Shown one piece after another: positions 53,681 to 64,000 of a DNA stretch of 64,000 nt. The stretch spans positions 124,001 through 188,000 of the forward strand of contig NW_027096036.1 in the NCBI RefSeq assembly GCF_040115645.1, read 5' to 3'. The number at the start of each line of letters is the position of its first letter. The stretch's first letter is position 1. The notes beneath the pieces are model-generated. The model saw only the letters and a list, made by a program, of their open reading frames with translations. It was not told the DNA's origin and searched no databases. A program made the translations under genes and the position numbers. The DNA comes from Euwallacea fornicatus (Eukaryota; Arthropoda; Insecta; Coleoptera; Curculionidae).

Positions 53681-56600
53681 CAACTTTTGTGACTTTTCAA
53701 ACTTTGAAACTCGATAACTTCGGCAAATGAGCACCAAATTCCTTAAACAAAGTGTCAGATTAATCAGCTCGACGAGATCTTTAACATGACACAACACATC
53801 AGAATTGCATCTTGTTGAACTTCCAAGACAAATAGTACTTTATGTGCTCAAACACACAACTTGTGTGACTTTTCAAATTTTGAAGCTCGATAACATCGGC
53901 AAATGAGGACCAAATTTGTTAAACAAAGTGTGAAATTAATCAGCTCGACGAGATTTTAAAGATGTCACAACACATCAGAATTGCATCTTGTTGAACTTCC
54001 AAGAAAAATAGTACTTTATGTGCTCAAACACACAACTTGTGTGACTTTTCAAACTTTGAAGCTCGATAACTTCGGCAAATGAGGACCAAATTCCTTAAAC
54101 AAAGTGTCAGATTAATCAGCTCGACGAGATCTTTAACATGACACAACACATCAGAATTGCATCTTGTTGAACTTCCAAGACAAATAGTACTTTATGTGCT
54201 CAAACACACAACTTGTGTGACTTTTCAAATTTTGAAGCTCGATAACATCGGCAAATGAGGACCAAATTTGTTAAACAAAGTGTGAAATTAATCAGCTCGA
54301 CGAGATTTTAAAGATGTCACAACACATCAGAATTGCATCTTGTTGAACTTCCAAGAAAAATAGTACTTTATGTGCTCAAACACACAACTTGTGTGACTTT
54401 TCAAACTTTGAAGCTCGATAACTTCGGCAAATGAGGACCAAATTCCTTAAACAAAGTGTCAGATTAATCAGCTCGACGAGATCTTTAACATGACCCAACA
54501 CATCATGCTTGCATCTTGTTGAACTTCCAAGAAAAATAGTACTTTATGTGCTCAAACACGCAACTTTTGTGACTTTTCAAAATTTGAAACTCGATAACTT
54601 CGGGAAATGAGGACCAAATTTGTTAAACGAAGTGTCAAATTAATCAGCTCGACGAGATTTTAAAGATGTCACAACACATCAGAATTGCATCTTGTTGAAC
54701 TTCCAAGAAAAATAGTACTTTATGTGCTCAAACACGCAACTTTTGTGACTTTTCAAAATTTGAAACTCGATAACTTCGGGAAATGAGGACCAAATTTGTT
54801 AAACGAAGTGTCAAATTAATCAGCTCGACGAGATTTTGAAGATGTCACAACACATCAGAATTGCATCTTGTTGAACTTCCAAGAAAAATAGTACTTTATG
54901 TGCTCAAACACGCAATTTTTGTGACTTTTCAAAATTTGAAACTCGATAACTTCGGCAAATGTGGACCAAATTTGTTAAACAAAGTGTCAAATTAATCAGC
55001 TCGACGAGATCTTTAACATGACACAACACATCAGAATTGCATCTTGTTGAACTTCCAAGAAAAATAGTACTTTATGTGCTCAAACACACAACTTTTGTGA
55101 CTTTTCAAACTTTGAAACTCGATAACTTCGGCAAATGAGCACCAAATTCCTTAAACAAAGTGTCAGATTAATCAGCTCGACGAGATCTTTAACATGACAC
55201 AACACATCAGAATTGCATCTTGTTGAACTTCCAAGACAAATAGTACTTTATGTGCTCAAACACACAACTTGTGTGACTTTTCAAACTTTGAAGCTCGATA
55301 ACTTCGGCAAATGAGGACCAAATTCCTTAAACAAAGTGTCAGATTAATCAGCTCGACGAGATCTTTAACATGACCCAACACATCATGCTTGCATCTTGTT
55401 GAACTTCCAAGAAAAATAGTACTTTATGTGCTCAAACACACAACTTGTGTGACTTTTCAAACTTTGAAACTCGATAACTTCGGCAAATGAGCACCAAATT
55501 CCTTAAACAAAGTGTCAGATTAATCAGCTCGACGAGATTTTCAAGATGTCACAACACATCAGAATTGCATCTTGTTGAACTTCCAAGAAAAATAGTACTT
55601 TATGTGCTCAAACACACAACTTGTGTGACTTTTCAAACTTTGAAGCTCGATAACTTCGGCAAATGAGGACCAAATTCCTTAAACAAAGTGTCAGATTAAT
55701 CAGCTCGACGAGATCTTTAACATGACACAACACAGAAGAATTGCATCTTGTTGAACTTCCAAGAAAAATAGTACTTTATGTGCTCAAACACACAACTTGT
55801 GTGACTTTTCAAACTTTGAAGCTCGATAACTTCGGCAAATGAGGACCAAATTCCTTAAACAAAGTGTCAGATTAATCAGCTCGACGAGATCTTTAACATG
55901 ACCCAACACATCATGCTTGCATCTTGTTGAACTTCCAAGAAAAATAGTACTTTATGTGCTCAAACACACAACTTGTGTGACTTTTCAAACTTTGAAACTC
56001 GATAACTTCGGCAAATGAGCACCAAATTCCTTAAACAAAGTGTCAGATTAATCAGCTCGACGAGATCTTTAACATGACACAACACATCAGAATTGCATCT
56101 TGTTGAACTTCCAAGAAAAATAGTACTTTATGTGCTCAAACACGCAACTTTTGTGACTTTTCAAAATTTGAAACTCGATAACTTCGGCAAATGAGGACCA
56201 AATTTGTTAAACAGAGTGTCAAATTAATCAGCTCGACGAGATTTTGAAGATGTCACAACACATCAGAATTGCATCTTGTTGAACTTCCAAGAAAAATAGT
56301 ACTTTATGTGCTCAAACACACAACTTGTGTGACTTTTCAAACTTTGAAACTCGATAACTTCGGCAAATGAGCACCAAATTCCTTAAACAAAGTGTCAGAT
56401 TAATCAGCTCGACGAGATCTTTAACATGACCCAACACATCATGCTTGCATCTTGTTGAACTTCCAAGAAAAATAGTACTTTATGTGCTCAAACACACAAC
56501 TTGTGTGACTTTTCAAACTTTGAAACTCGATAACTTCGGCAAATGAGGACCAAATTTGTTAAACAGAGTGTCAAATTAATCAGCTCGACGAGATTTTGAA

Positions 56601-56848
56601 GATGTCACAACACATCAGAATTGCATCTTGTTGAACTTCCAAGAAAAATAGTACTTTATGTGCTCAAACACGCAATTTTTGTGACTTTTCAAAATTTGAA
56701 ACTCGATAACTTCGGCAAATATGGACCAAATTTGTTAAACAAAGTGTCAAATTAATCAGCTCGACGAGATCTTTAACATGACACAACACATCAGAATTGC
56801 ATCTTGTTGAACTTCCAAGAAAAATAGTACTTTATGTGCTCAAACACA
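53681..56848 (+). repeat. Transition zone, monomers 306-323, with a partial fourth copy of the 30/32-mer core
   Basis: Order: d4uc r5x s6uc r5x s6w a7x a7v t3u d4uc s6w k4y s6u s6w k4u a2v k4w k2v t3u. Monomers 309-316 (54,209-55,616) match monomers 84-91 of the large HOR, including 44G in both a7 monomers. They lack its ACCACATTT and GATATC changes, so this copy branched off earlier. Monomer 317 has a private double change at 55,735-55,736 (TC to GA). Monomer 323 has a private 49A at 56,721. Confidence 0.82.
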
Positions 56849-58080
56849 CAACTTTTGTGACTTTTCAAATTTTGAAACTCGATAACTTCGGCAAATGAGG
56901 ACCAAATTCCTTAAACAAAGTGTCAGATTAATCAGCTCGACGAGATCTTTAACATGACCCAACACATCATGCTTGCATCTTGTTGAACTTCCAAGAAAAA
57001 TAGTACTTTATGTGCTCAAACACGCAACTTTTGTGACTTTTCAAAATTTGAAACTCGATAACTTCGGCAAATGAGGACCAAATTTGTTAAACAGAGTGTC
57101 AAATTAATCAGCTCAACGAGATTTTGAAGATGTCACAACACATCAGAATTGCATCTTGTTGAACTTCCAAGAAAAATAGTACTTTATGTGCTCAAACACG
57201 CAACTTTTTTGACTTTTCAAACTTTGAAGCTCGATAACTTCGGCAAATGAAGACCAAAATTGTTAAACGAAGTGTCAAATTAATCAGCTCGACGAGATCT
57301 TTAACATGACACAACACATCAGAATTGCATCTTGTTGAACTTCCAAGAAAAATAGTACTTTATGTGCTCAAACACGCAATTTTTGTGACTTTTCAAAATT
57401 TGAAACTCGATAACTTCGGCAAATGAGCACCAAATTCCTTAAACAAAGTGTCAGATTAATCAGCTCGACGAGATCTTTAACATGACACAACACATCAGAA
57501 TTGCATCTTGTTGAACTTCCAAGACAAATAGTACTTTATGTGCTCAAACACAAAACTTGTGTGACTTTTCAAATTTTGAAACTCGATAACTTCGGCAAAT
57601 GAGGACCAAATTCCTTAAACAAAGTGTCAGATTAATCAGCTCGACGAGATCTTTAACATGACCCAACACATCATGCTTGCATCTTGTTGAACTTCCAAGA
57701 AAAATAGTACTTTATGTGCTCAAACACGCAACTTTTGTGACTTTTCAAAATTTGAAACTCGATAACTTCGGCAAATGAGGACCAAATTTGTTAAACAGAG
57801 TGTCAAATTAATCAGCTCAACGAGATTTTGAAGATGTCACAACACATCAGAATTGCATCTTGTTGAACTTCCAAGAAAAATAGTACTTTATGTGCTCAAA
57901 CACGCAACTTTTTTGACTTTTCAAACTTTGAAGCTCGATAACTTCGGCAAATGAAGACCAAAATTGTTAAACGAAGTGTCAAATTAATCAGCTCGACGAG
58001 ATCTTTAACATGACACAACACATCAGAATTGCATCTTGTTGAACTTCCAAGAAAAATAGTACTTTATGTGCTCAAACACA
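56849..58080 (+). repeat. 4-monomer-offset duplication
   Basis: Monomers 324-326 (6w, a2v*, h7'u) recur as monomers 328-330 at an offset of 704 bp. Both 6w copies have the unusual pairing of 22T with 29A. The second has 7G and the private 1A at 57,553, the first has 7T. A third a2v*-h7'u pair follows seven monomers later (58,961-59,312). Confidence 0.75.
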
Positions 58081-59840
58081 CAACTTGTGTGACTTTTCAA
58101 ACTTTGAAGCTCGATAACTTCGGCAAATGAGCACCAAATTTGTTAAACAAAGTGTCAGATTAATCAGCTCGACGAGATTTTGAAGATGTCACAACACATC
58201 AGAATTGCATCTTGTTGAACTTCCAAGAAAAATAGTACTTTATGTGCTCAAACACGCAATTTTTGTGACTTTTCAAAATTTGAAACTCGATAACTTCGGC
58301 AAATGAGGACCAAATTTGTTAAACAGAGTGTCAAATTAATCAGCTCGACGAGATTTTGAAGATGTCACAACACATCAGAATTGCATCTTGTTGAACTTCC
58401 AAGAAAAATAGTACTTTATGTGCTCAAACACACAACTTGTGTGACTTTTCAAACTTTGAAACTCGATAACTTCGGCAAATGAGCACCAAATTCCTTAAAC
58501 AAAGTGTCAGATTAATCAGCTCGACGAGATCTTTAACATGACCCAACACATCATGCTTGCATCTTGTTGAACTTCCAAGAAAAATAGTACTTTATGTGCT
58601 CAAACACACAACTTGTGTGACTTTTCAAACTTTGAAACTCGATAACTTCGGCAAATGAGGACCAAATTTGTTAAACAGAGTGTCAAATTAATCAGCTCAA
58701 CGAGATTTTGAAGATGTCACAACACATCAGAATTGCATCTTGTTGAACTTCCAAGAAAAATAGTACTTTATGTGCTCAAACACACAACTTGTGTGACTTT
58801 TCAAACTTTGAAGCTCGATAACTTCGGCAAATGAGGACCAAATTCCTTAAACAAAGTGTCAGATTAATCAGCTCGACGAGATCTTTAACATGACCCAACA
58901 CATCATGCTTGCATCTTGTTGAACTTCCAAGAAAAATAGTACTTTATGTGCTCAAACACGCAACTTTTGTGACTTTTCAAAATTTGAAACTCGATAACTT
59001 CGGCAAATGAGGACCAAATTTGTTAAACAGAGTGTCAAATTAATCAGCTCAACGAGATTTTGAAGATGTCACAACACATCAGAATTGCATCTTGTTGAAC
59101 TTCCAAGAAAAATAGTACTTTATGTGCTCAAACACGCAACTTTTTTGACTTTTCAAACTTTGAAGCTCGATAACTTCGGCAAATGAAGACCAAAATTGTT
59201 AAACGAAGTGTCAAATTAATCAGCTCGACGAGATCTTTAACATGACACAACACATCAGAATTGCATCTTGTTGAACTTCCAAGAAAAATAGTACTTTATG
59301 TGCTCAAACACACAACTTGTGTGACTTTTCAAACTTTGAAGCTCGATAACTTCGGCAAATGAGCACCAAATTTGTTAAACAAAGTGTCAGATTAATCAGC
59401 TCGACGAGATTTTGAAGATGTCACAACACATCAGAATTGCATCTTGTTGAACTTCCAAGAAAAATAGTACTTTATGTGCTCAAACACGCAATTTTTGTGA
59501 CTTTTCAAAATTTGAAACTCGATAACTTCGGCAAATGAGTACCAAATTCCTTAAACAAAGTGTCAAATTAATCAGCTCGACGAGATCTTTAACATGACAC
59601 AACACATCAGAATTGCATCTTGTTGAACTTCCAAGAAAAATAGTACTTTATGTGCTCAAACACGCAACTTTTGTGACTTTTCAAAATTTGAAACTCGATA
59701 ACTTCGGCAAATGAGGACCAAATTTGTTAAACAGAGTGTCAAATTAATCAGCTCGACGAGATTTTGAAGATGTCACAACACATCAGAATTGCATCTTGTT
59801 GAACTTCCAAGAAAAATAGTACTTTATGTGCTCAAACACA

Positions 59841-60720
59841 CAACTTGTGTGACTTTTCAAACTTTGAAACTCGATAACTTCGGCAAATGAGCACCAAATT
59901 CCTTAAACAAAGTGTCAGATTAATCAGCTCGACGAGATCTTTAACATGACCCAACACATCATGCTTGCATCTTGTTGAACTTCCAAGAAAAATAGTACTT
60001 TATGTGCTCAAACACACAACTTGTGTGACTTTTCAAACTTTGAAACTCGATAACTTCGGCAAATGAGGACCAAATTTGTTAAACAGAGTGTCAAATTAAT
60101 CAGCTCAACGAGATTTTGAAGATGTCACAACACATCAGAATTGCATCTTGTTGAACTTCCAAGAAAAATAGTACTTTATGTGCTCAAACACGCAACTTTT
60201 TTGACTTTTCAAACTTTGAAGCTCGATAACTTCAGCAAATGAGGACCAAATTTGTTAAACGAAGTGTCAAATTAATCAGCTCGACGAGATCTTTAACATG
60301 ACACAACACATCAGAATTGCATCTTGTTGAACTTCCAAGAAAAATAGTACTTTATGTGCTCAAACACGCAACTTTTGTGACTTTTCAAAATTTGAAACTC
60401 GATAACTTCGGCAAATGAGGACCAAATTTGTTAAACAAAGTGTGAAATTAATCAGCTCGACGAGATTTTAAAGATGTCACAACACATCAGAATTGCATCT
60501 TGTTGAACTTCCAAGAAAAATAGTACTTTATGTGCTCAAACACACAACTTGTGTGACTTTTCAAACTTTGAAGCTCGATAACTTCGGCAAATGAGCACCA
60601 AATTCCTTAAACAAAGTGTCAGATTAATCAGCTCGACGAGATCTTTAACATGACCCAACACATCATGCTTGCATCTTGTTGAACTTCCAAGAAAAATAGT
60701 ACTTTATGTGCTCAAACACA
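59841..60720 (+). repeat. 5-monomer higher-order repeat, copy 1 (880 bp)
   Basis: Monomers 341-345: k4w k2v* h7u a5x s4w. The h7u monomer has the rare 42A (TTCAGC) at 60,234. The run h7u(42A)-a5x-s4w is the same as monomers 75-77 and 105-107 of the 30/32-mer, about 42-47 kb to the left. This links the zone to that HOR. Confidence 0.88.
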
Positions 60721-61600
60721 CAACTTGTGTGACTTTTCAAACTTTGAAACTCGATAACTTCGGCAAATGAGCACCAAATTCCTTAAACAAAGTGTCAGAT
60801 TAATCAGCTCGACGAGATCTTTAACATGACCCAACACATCATGCTTGCATCTTGTTGAACTTCCAAGAAAAATAGTACTTTATGTGCTCAAACACACAAC
60901 TTGTGTGACTTTTCAAACTTTGAAACTCGATAACTTCGGCAAATGAGGACCAAATTTGTTAAACAGAGTGTCAAATTAATCAGCTCAACGAGATTTTGAA
61001 GATGTCACAACACATCAGAATTGCATCTTGTTGAACTTCCAAGAAAAATAGTACTTTATGTGCTCAAACACGCAACTTTTTTGACTTTTCAAACTTTGAA
61101 GCTCGATAACTTCAGCAAATGAGGACCAAATTTGTTAAACGAAGTGTCAAATTAATCAGCTCGACGAGATCTTTAACATGACACAACACATCAGAATTGC
61201 ATCTTGTTGAACTTCCAAGAAAAATAGTACTTTATGTGCTCAAACACGCAACTTTTGTGACTTTTCAAAATTTGAAACTCGATAACTTCGGCAAATGAGG
61301 ACCAAATTTGTTAAACAAAGTGTGAAATTAATCAGCTCGACGAGATTTTAAAGATGTCACAACACATCAGAATTGCATCTTGTTGAACTTCCAAGAAAAA
61401 TAGTACTTTATGTGCTCAAACACACAACTTGTGTGACTTTTCAAACTTTGAAGCTCGATAACTTCGGCAAATGAGCACCAAATTCCTTAAACAAAGTGTC
61501 AGATTAATCAGCTCGACGAGATCTTTAACATGACCCAACACATCATGCTTGCATCTTGTTGAACTTCCAAGAAAAATAGTACTTTATGTGCTCAAACACA
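60721..61600 (+). repeat. 5-monomer higher-order repeat, copy 2
   Basis: Monomers 346-350 repeat copy 1 with no difference that I can see over 880 bp, including 42A at 61,114. A third k4w (monomer 351) starts another round, but the next monomer is h6w and the order stops. Perfect identity suggests the most recent duplication in the window. Confidence 0.88.
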
Positions 61601-62128
61601 CAACTTGTGTGACTTTTCAAACTTTGAAACTCGATAACTTCGGCAAATGAGCACCAAATTCCTTAAACAAAGTGTCAGATTAATCAGCTCGACGAGATCT
61701 TTAACATGACCCAACACATCATGCTTGCATCTTGTTGAACTTCCAAGAAAAATAGTACTTTATGTGCTCAAACACGCAACTTTTTTGACTTTTCAAACTT
61801 TGAAGCTCGATAACTTCGGCAAATGAGGACCAAATTCCTTAAACAAAGTGTCAGATTAATCAGCTCGACGAGATCTTTAACATGACCCAACACATCATGC
61901 TTGCATCTTGTTGAACTTCCAAGAAAAATAGTACTTTATGTGCTCAAACACGCAACTTTTTTGACTTTTCAAACTTTGAAGCTCGATAACTTCGGCAAAT
62001 GAGGACCAAATTTGTTAAACAGAGTGTCAAATTAATCAGCTCGACGAGATTTTGAAGATGTCACAACACATCAGAATTGCATCTTGTTGAACTTCCAAGA
62101 AAAATAGTACTTTATGTGCTCAAACATG

Positions 62129-63008
62129 CAACTTTTGTGACTTTTCAAAATTTGAAACTCGATAACTTCGGCAAATGAGCACCAAATTTGTTAAACAAAG
62201 TGTCAGATTAATCAGCTCGACGAGATTTTGAAGATGTCACAACACATCAGAATTGCATCTTGTTGAACTTCCAAGAAAAATAGTACTTTATGTGCTCAAA
62301 CACGCAATTTTTGTGACTTTTCAAAATTTGAAACTCGATAACTTCGGCAAATGAGTACCAAATTCCTTAAACAAAGTGTCAAATTAATCAGCTCGACGAG
62401 ATCTTTAACATGACACAACACATCAGAATTGCATCTTGTTGAACTTCCAAGAAAAATAGTACTTTATGTGCTCAAACACGCAACTTTTGTGACTTTTCAA
62501 AATTTGAAACTCGATAACTTCGGCAAATGAGGACCAAATTTGTTAAACAGAGTGTCAAATTAATCAGCTCGACGAGATTTTGAAGATGTCACAACACATC
62601 AGAATTGCATCTTGTTGAACTTCCAAGAAAAATAGTACTTTATGTGCTCAAACACACAACTTGTGTGACTTTTCAAACTTTGAAACTCGATAACTTCGGC
62701 AAATGAGCACCAAATTCCTTAAACAAAGTGTCAGATTAATCAGCTCGACGAGATCTTTAACATGACCCAACACATCATGCTTGCATCTTGTTGAACTTCC
62801 AAGAAAAATAGTACTTTATGTGCTCATACACACAACTTGTGTGACTTTTCAAACTTTGAAACTCGATAACTTCGGCAAATGAGGACCAAATTTGTTAAAC
62901 AGAGTGTCAAATTAATCAGCTCAACGAGATTTTGAAGATGTCACAACACATCAGAATTGCATCTTGTTGAACTTCCAAGAAAAATAGTACTTTATGTGCT
63001 CAAACACA
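62129..63008 (+). repeat. 5-monomer run repeated from 59,313 (offset 16 monomers)
   Basis: Monomers 354-358 (a8'v t1'u a2v k4w k2v*) match monomers 338-342 (s8'v t1'u a2v k4w k2v*, 59,313-60,192) at 2,816 bp. The first monomers differ in their left halves. A private CpG to TpG change sits at 62,127 in the preceding monomer and a private T at 62,827 at the end of monomer 357. The intervening 5-mer pair appears to have expanded between these runs. Confidence 0.75.
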
Positions 63009-63360
63009 CAACTTGTGTGACTTTTCAAACTTTGAAGCTCGATAACTTCGGCAAATGAGGACCAAATTCCTTAAACAAAGTGTCAGATTAATCAGCTCGA
63101 CGAGATCTTTAACATGACCCAACACATCATGCTTGCATCTTGTTGAACTTCCAAGAAAAATAGTACTTTATGTGCTCAAACACGCAACTTTTTTGACTTT
63201 TCAAACTTTGAAGCTCGATAACTTCGGCAAATGAGGACCAAATTTGTTAAACAGAGTGTCAAATTAATCAGCTCGACGAGATTTTGAAGATGTCACAACA
63301 CATCAGAATTGCATCTTGTTGAACTTCCAAGAAAAATAGTACTTTATGTGCTCAAACACG

Positions 63361-64000
63361 CAATTTTTGTGACTTTTCAAAATTTGAAACTCGATAACTT
63401 CGGCAAATGAGCACCAAATTCCTTAAACAAAGTGTCAGATTAATCAGCTCGACGAGATCTTTAACATGACACAACACATCAGAATTGCATCTTGTTGAAC
63501 TTCCAAGAAAAATAGTACTTTATGTGCTCAAACACACAACTTTTGTGACTTTTCAAACTTTGAAACTCGATAACTTCGGCAAATGAGCACCAAATTCCTT
63601 AAACAAAGTGTCAGATTAATCAGCTCGACGAGATCTTTAACATGACACAACACATCAGAATTGCATCTTGTTGAACTTCCAAGACAAATAGTACTTTATG
63701 TGCTCAAACACACAACTTGTGTGACTTTTCAAATTTTGAAGCTCGATAACATCGGCAAATGAGGACCAAATTTGTTAAACAAAGTGTGAAATTAATCAGC
63801 TCGACGAGATCTTTAACATGACACAACACATCAGAATTGCATCTTGTTGAACTTCCAAGAAAAATAGTACTTTATGTGCTCAAACACGCAACTTTTGTGA
63901 CTTTTCAAAATTTGAAACTCGATAACTTCGGCAAATGAGGACCAAATTTGTTAAACAGAGTGTCAAATTAATCAGCTCAACGAGATTTTGAAGATGTCAC
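63361..64000 (+). repeat. Right edge, monomers 361-364, last one truncated by the window
   Basis: Monomers read t4u d4uc r5u and a partial a2v* (63,889-64,000, the first 112 bases of a monomer). The run d4uc r5u a2v* is the start of the 16-mer HOR (48,049) and of the matching part of the 37-mer (41,537), so the array probably re-enters that family to the right. The cut is a window edge, not an array boundary. Confidence 0.85.

Larger units (their letters stand above)
56849..63360 (+). repeat. Zone of distinct composition, monomers 324-360
   Basis: Order: d-like 6w (22T,29A), a2v*, h7'u, t4uc, 6w (22T,29A, 1A), a2v*, h7'u (330), s8'v, t2v, k4w, k2v*, s6w, a2v*, h7'u, s8'v, t1'u, a2v (340), k4w, k2v*, h7u, a5x, s4w, k4w, k2v*, h7u, a5x, s4w (350), k4w, h6w, h2v, a8'v, t1'u, a2v, k4w, k2v*, s6w, h2v. 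Classes t3, d4 and r5, common elsewhere, are missing. h7' (AGACC with AAAATTG) is seen only here, at 57,249, 57,953 and 59,185. Short periods of 4, 5 and 7 monomers dominate. Confidence 0.82.
1..64000 (+). repeat. 176-bp satellite DNA tandem array, whole window
   Basis: The window is a continuous head-to-tail array of a 176-bp monomer. The anchor CAACTTTTGTGAC (or its common variants) falls at 1, 177, 353, 529 and so on to 63,889, which is 1+176x363, so there is no net length change over 363 copies. Monomers differ only by substitutions at a limited set of positions; the most different haplotypes are roughly 90% alike and copies of one haplotype are almost identical. All copies share one orientation. 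There is no unique DNA, transposon or gene between them. By analogy with known satellites of this size, the array is probably centromeric or pericentromeric heterochromatin; that role is inference. The array continues beyond both edges. Confidence 0.99.

Noticed and set aside
1..64000. Protein-coding genes or long open reading frames
   Set aside because: A TAA stop sits on both strands at monomer positions 79-84 in essentially every copy, and 176 is not divisible by 3, so every frame closes within three monomers. Short open stretches are by-products of the repeat.
1..64000. CRISPR array
   Set aside because: There are no unique spacers. The whole 176-bp unit repeats, and differences are scattered substitutions shared among classes.
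1..64000. Assignment to a named satellite family or species, such as a Brassicaceae 176-178-bp centromere repeat
   Set aside because: Length alone suggested it, but I do not recognise the sequence as any repeat I know. A database search would be needed to decide.
1..64000. Promoters, tRNA or other RNA genes, replication origins
   Set aside because: AT-rich motifs resembling such sites occur once per monomer and are explained by the repeat itself; no structured RNA or specific signal was recognisable.

Overview
The whole 64,000-base window is satellite DNA. It is one uninterrupted head-to-tail tandem array of a 176-bp, AT-rich monomer (about 34% G+C in the first copy). It holds 363 complete monomers plus a 112-base partial one at the right edge, all on the same strand. 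With monomer n starting at 1+176(n-1), every monomer I located by eye from 1 to 64,000 falls exactly in register, so I see substitutions but no insertions, deletions, inversions, transposons or genes. The array runs off both ends, so its true size is unknown. This points to a pericentromeric or centromeric region of a multicellular eukaryote: the monomer is in the nucleosome-size range of many plant centromere satellites and of primate alpha satellite. I do not recognise the family and cannot name the species. A plant or an invertebrate is possible; a prokaryote is very unlikely.

The monomers fall into recurring haplotypes, coded here by three modules. Monomer position 1 is the first base of the window. 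Left module: a = 4C,7T,9G,22A,29A; t = 4T; d = preceding 176A,7T,22C,29A; k = preceding 176A,7G,22C,29A (k' has 22A); s = preceding 176A,7G,22C,29G; r = preceding 176A,7G,22T,29G,39A; f = 9T,22A,29A; h = 9T,22C,29G; p = s with 24G. Middle module: 1 = 52T,61-62CC,68G; 2 = 52G,61-62TG,70G; 3 = 50T,52G,TG; 4 = 52C,CC,78G; 5 = 52G,TG,76G; 6 = 52G,CC,78G; 7 = 52G,TG,69G,78A; 8 = 52C,TG,78A; 9 = 7 with 78G; 10 = 52G,TG,78G. Right module: u = 99C,102T,105C,109A; v = 99T,102G,105G,109T; x = v with 102A; y = v with 102C; w = u with 111C and 122-124 TGC. An asterisk marks 91A and a final c marks 149C. A prime on a middle or right code marks a one-to-few-base variant.

Layout: 1-2,992 holds two copies of a 7-monomer higher-order repeat (HOR) plus three related monomers. 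2,993-11,440 is an irregular mosaic with short duplications. 11,441-35,728 contains a 30/32-monomer HOR in two tandem copies (12,497-23,408), a trimmed third copy (31,153-35,728) and an overlapping 29-monomer duplication (22,001-26,576 and 27,105-31,680). 34,673-49,280 is built from an 11-monomer HOR nested in a 37-monomer (6,512-bp) duplication. 48,049-53,680 is two tandem copies of a 16-monomer HOR. 53,681-56,848 carries a partial, more distant copy of the 30/32-mer core. 56,849-63,360 has a different monomer mix with short 4-, 5- and 7-monomer repeats. The last 640 bases return to the composition of the 16/37-mer zone.

Nothing here works through genes. The array records repeated in-register unequal exchange and segmental amplification. 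Its possible functional signals are small dyad symmetries, phased A/T tracts, retained CpGs and a nearly invariant tract at monomer positions 125-175. I found no defence, biosynthetic or mobile system.
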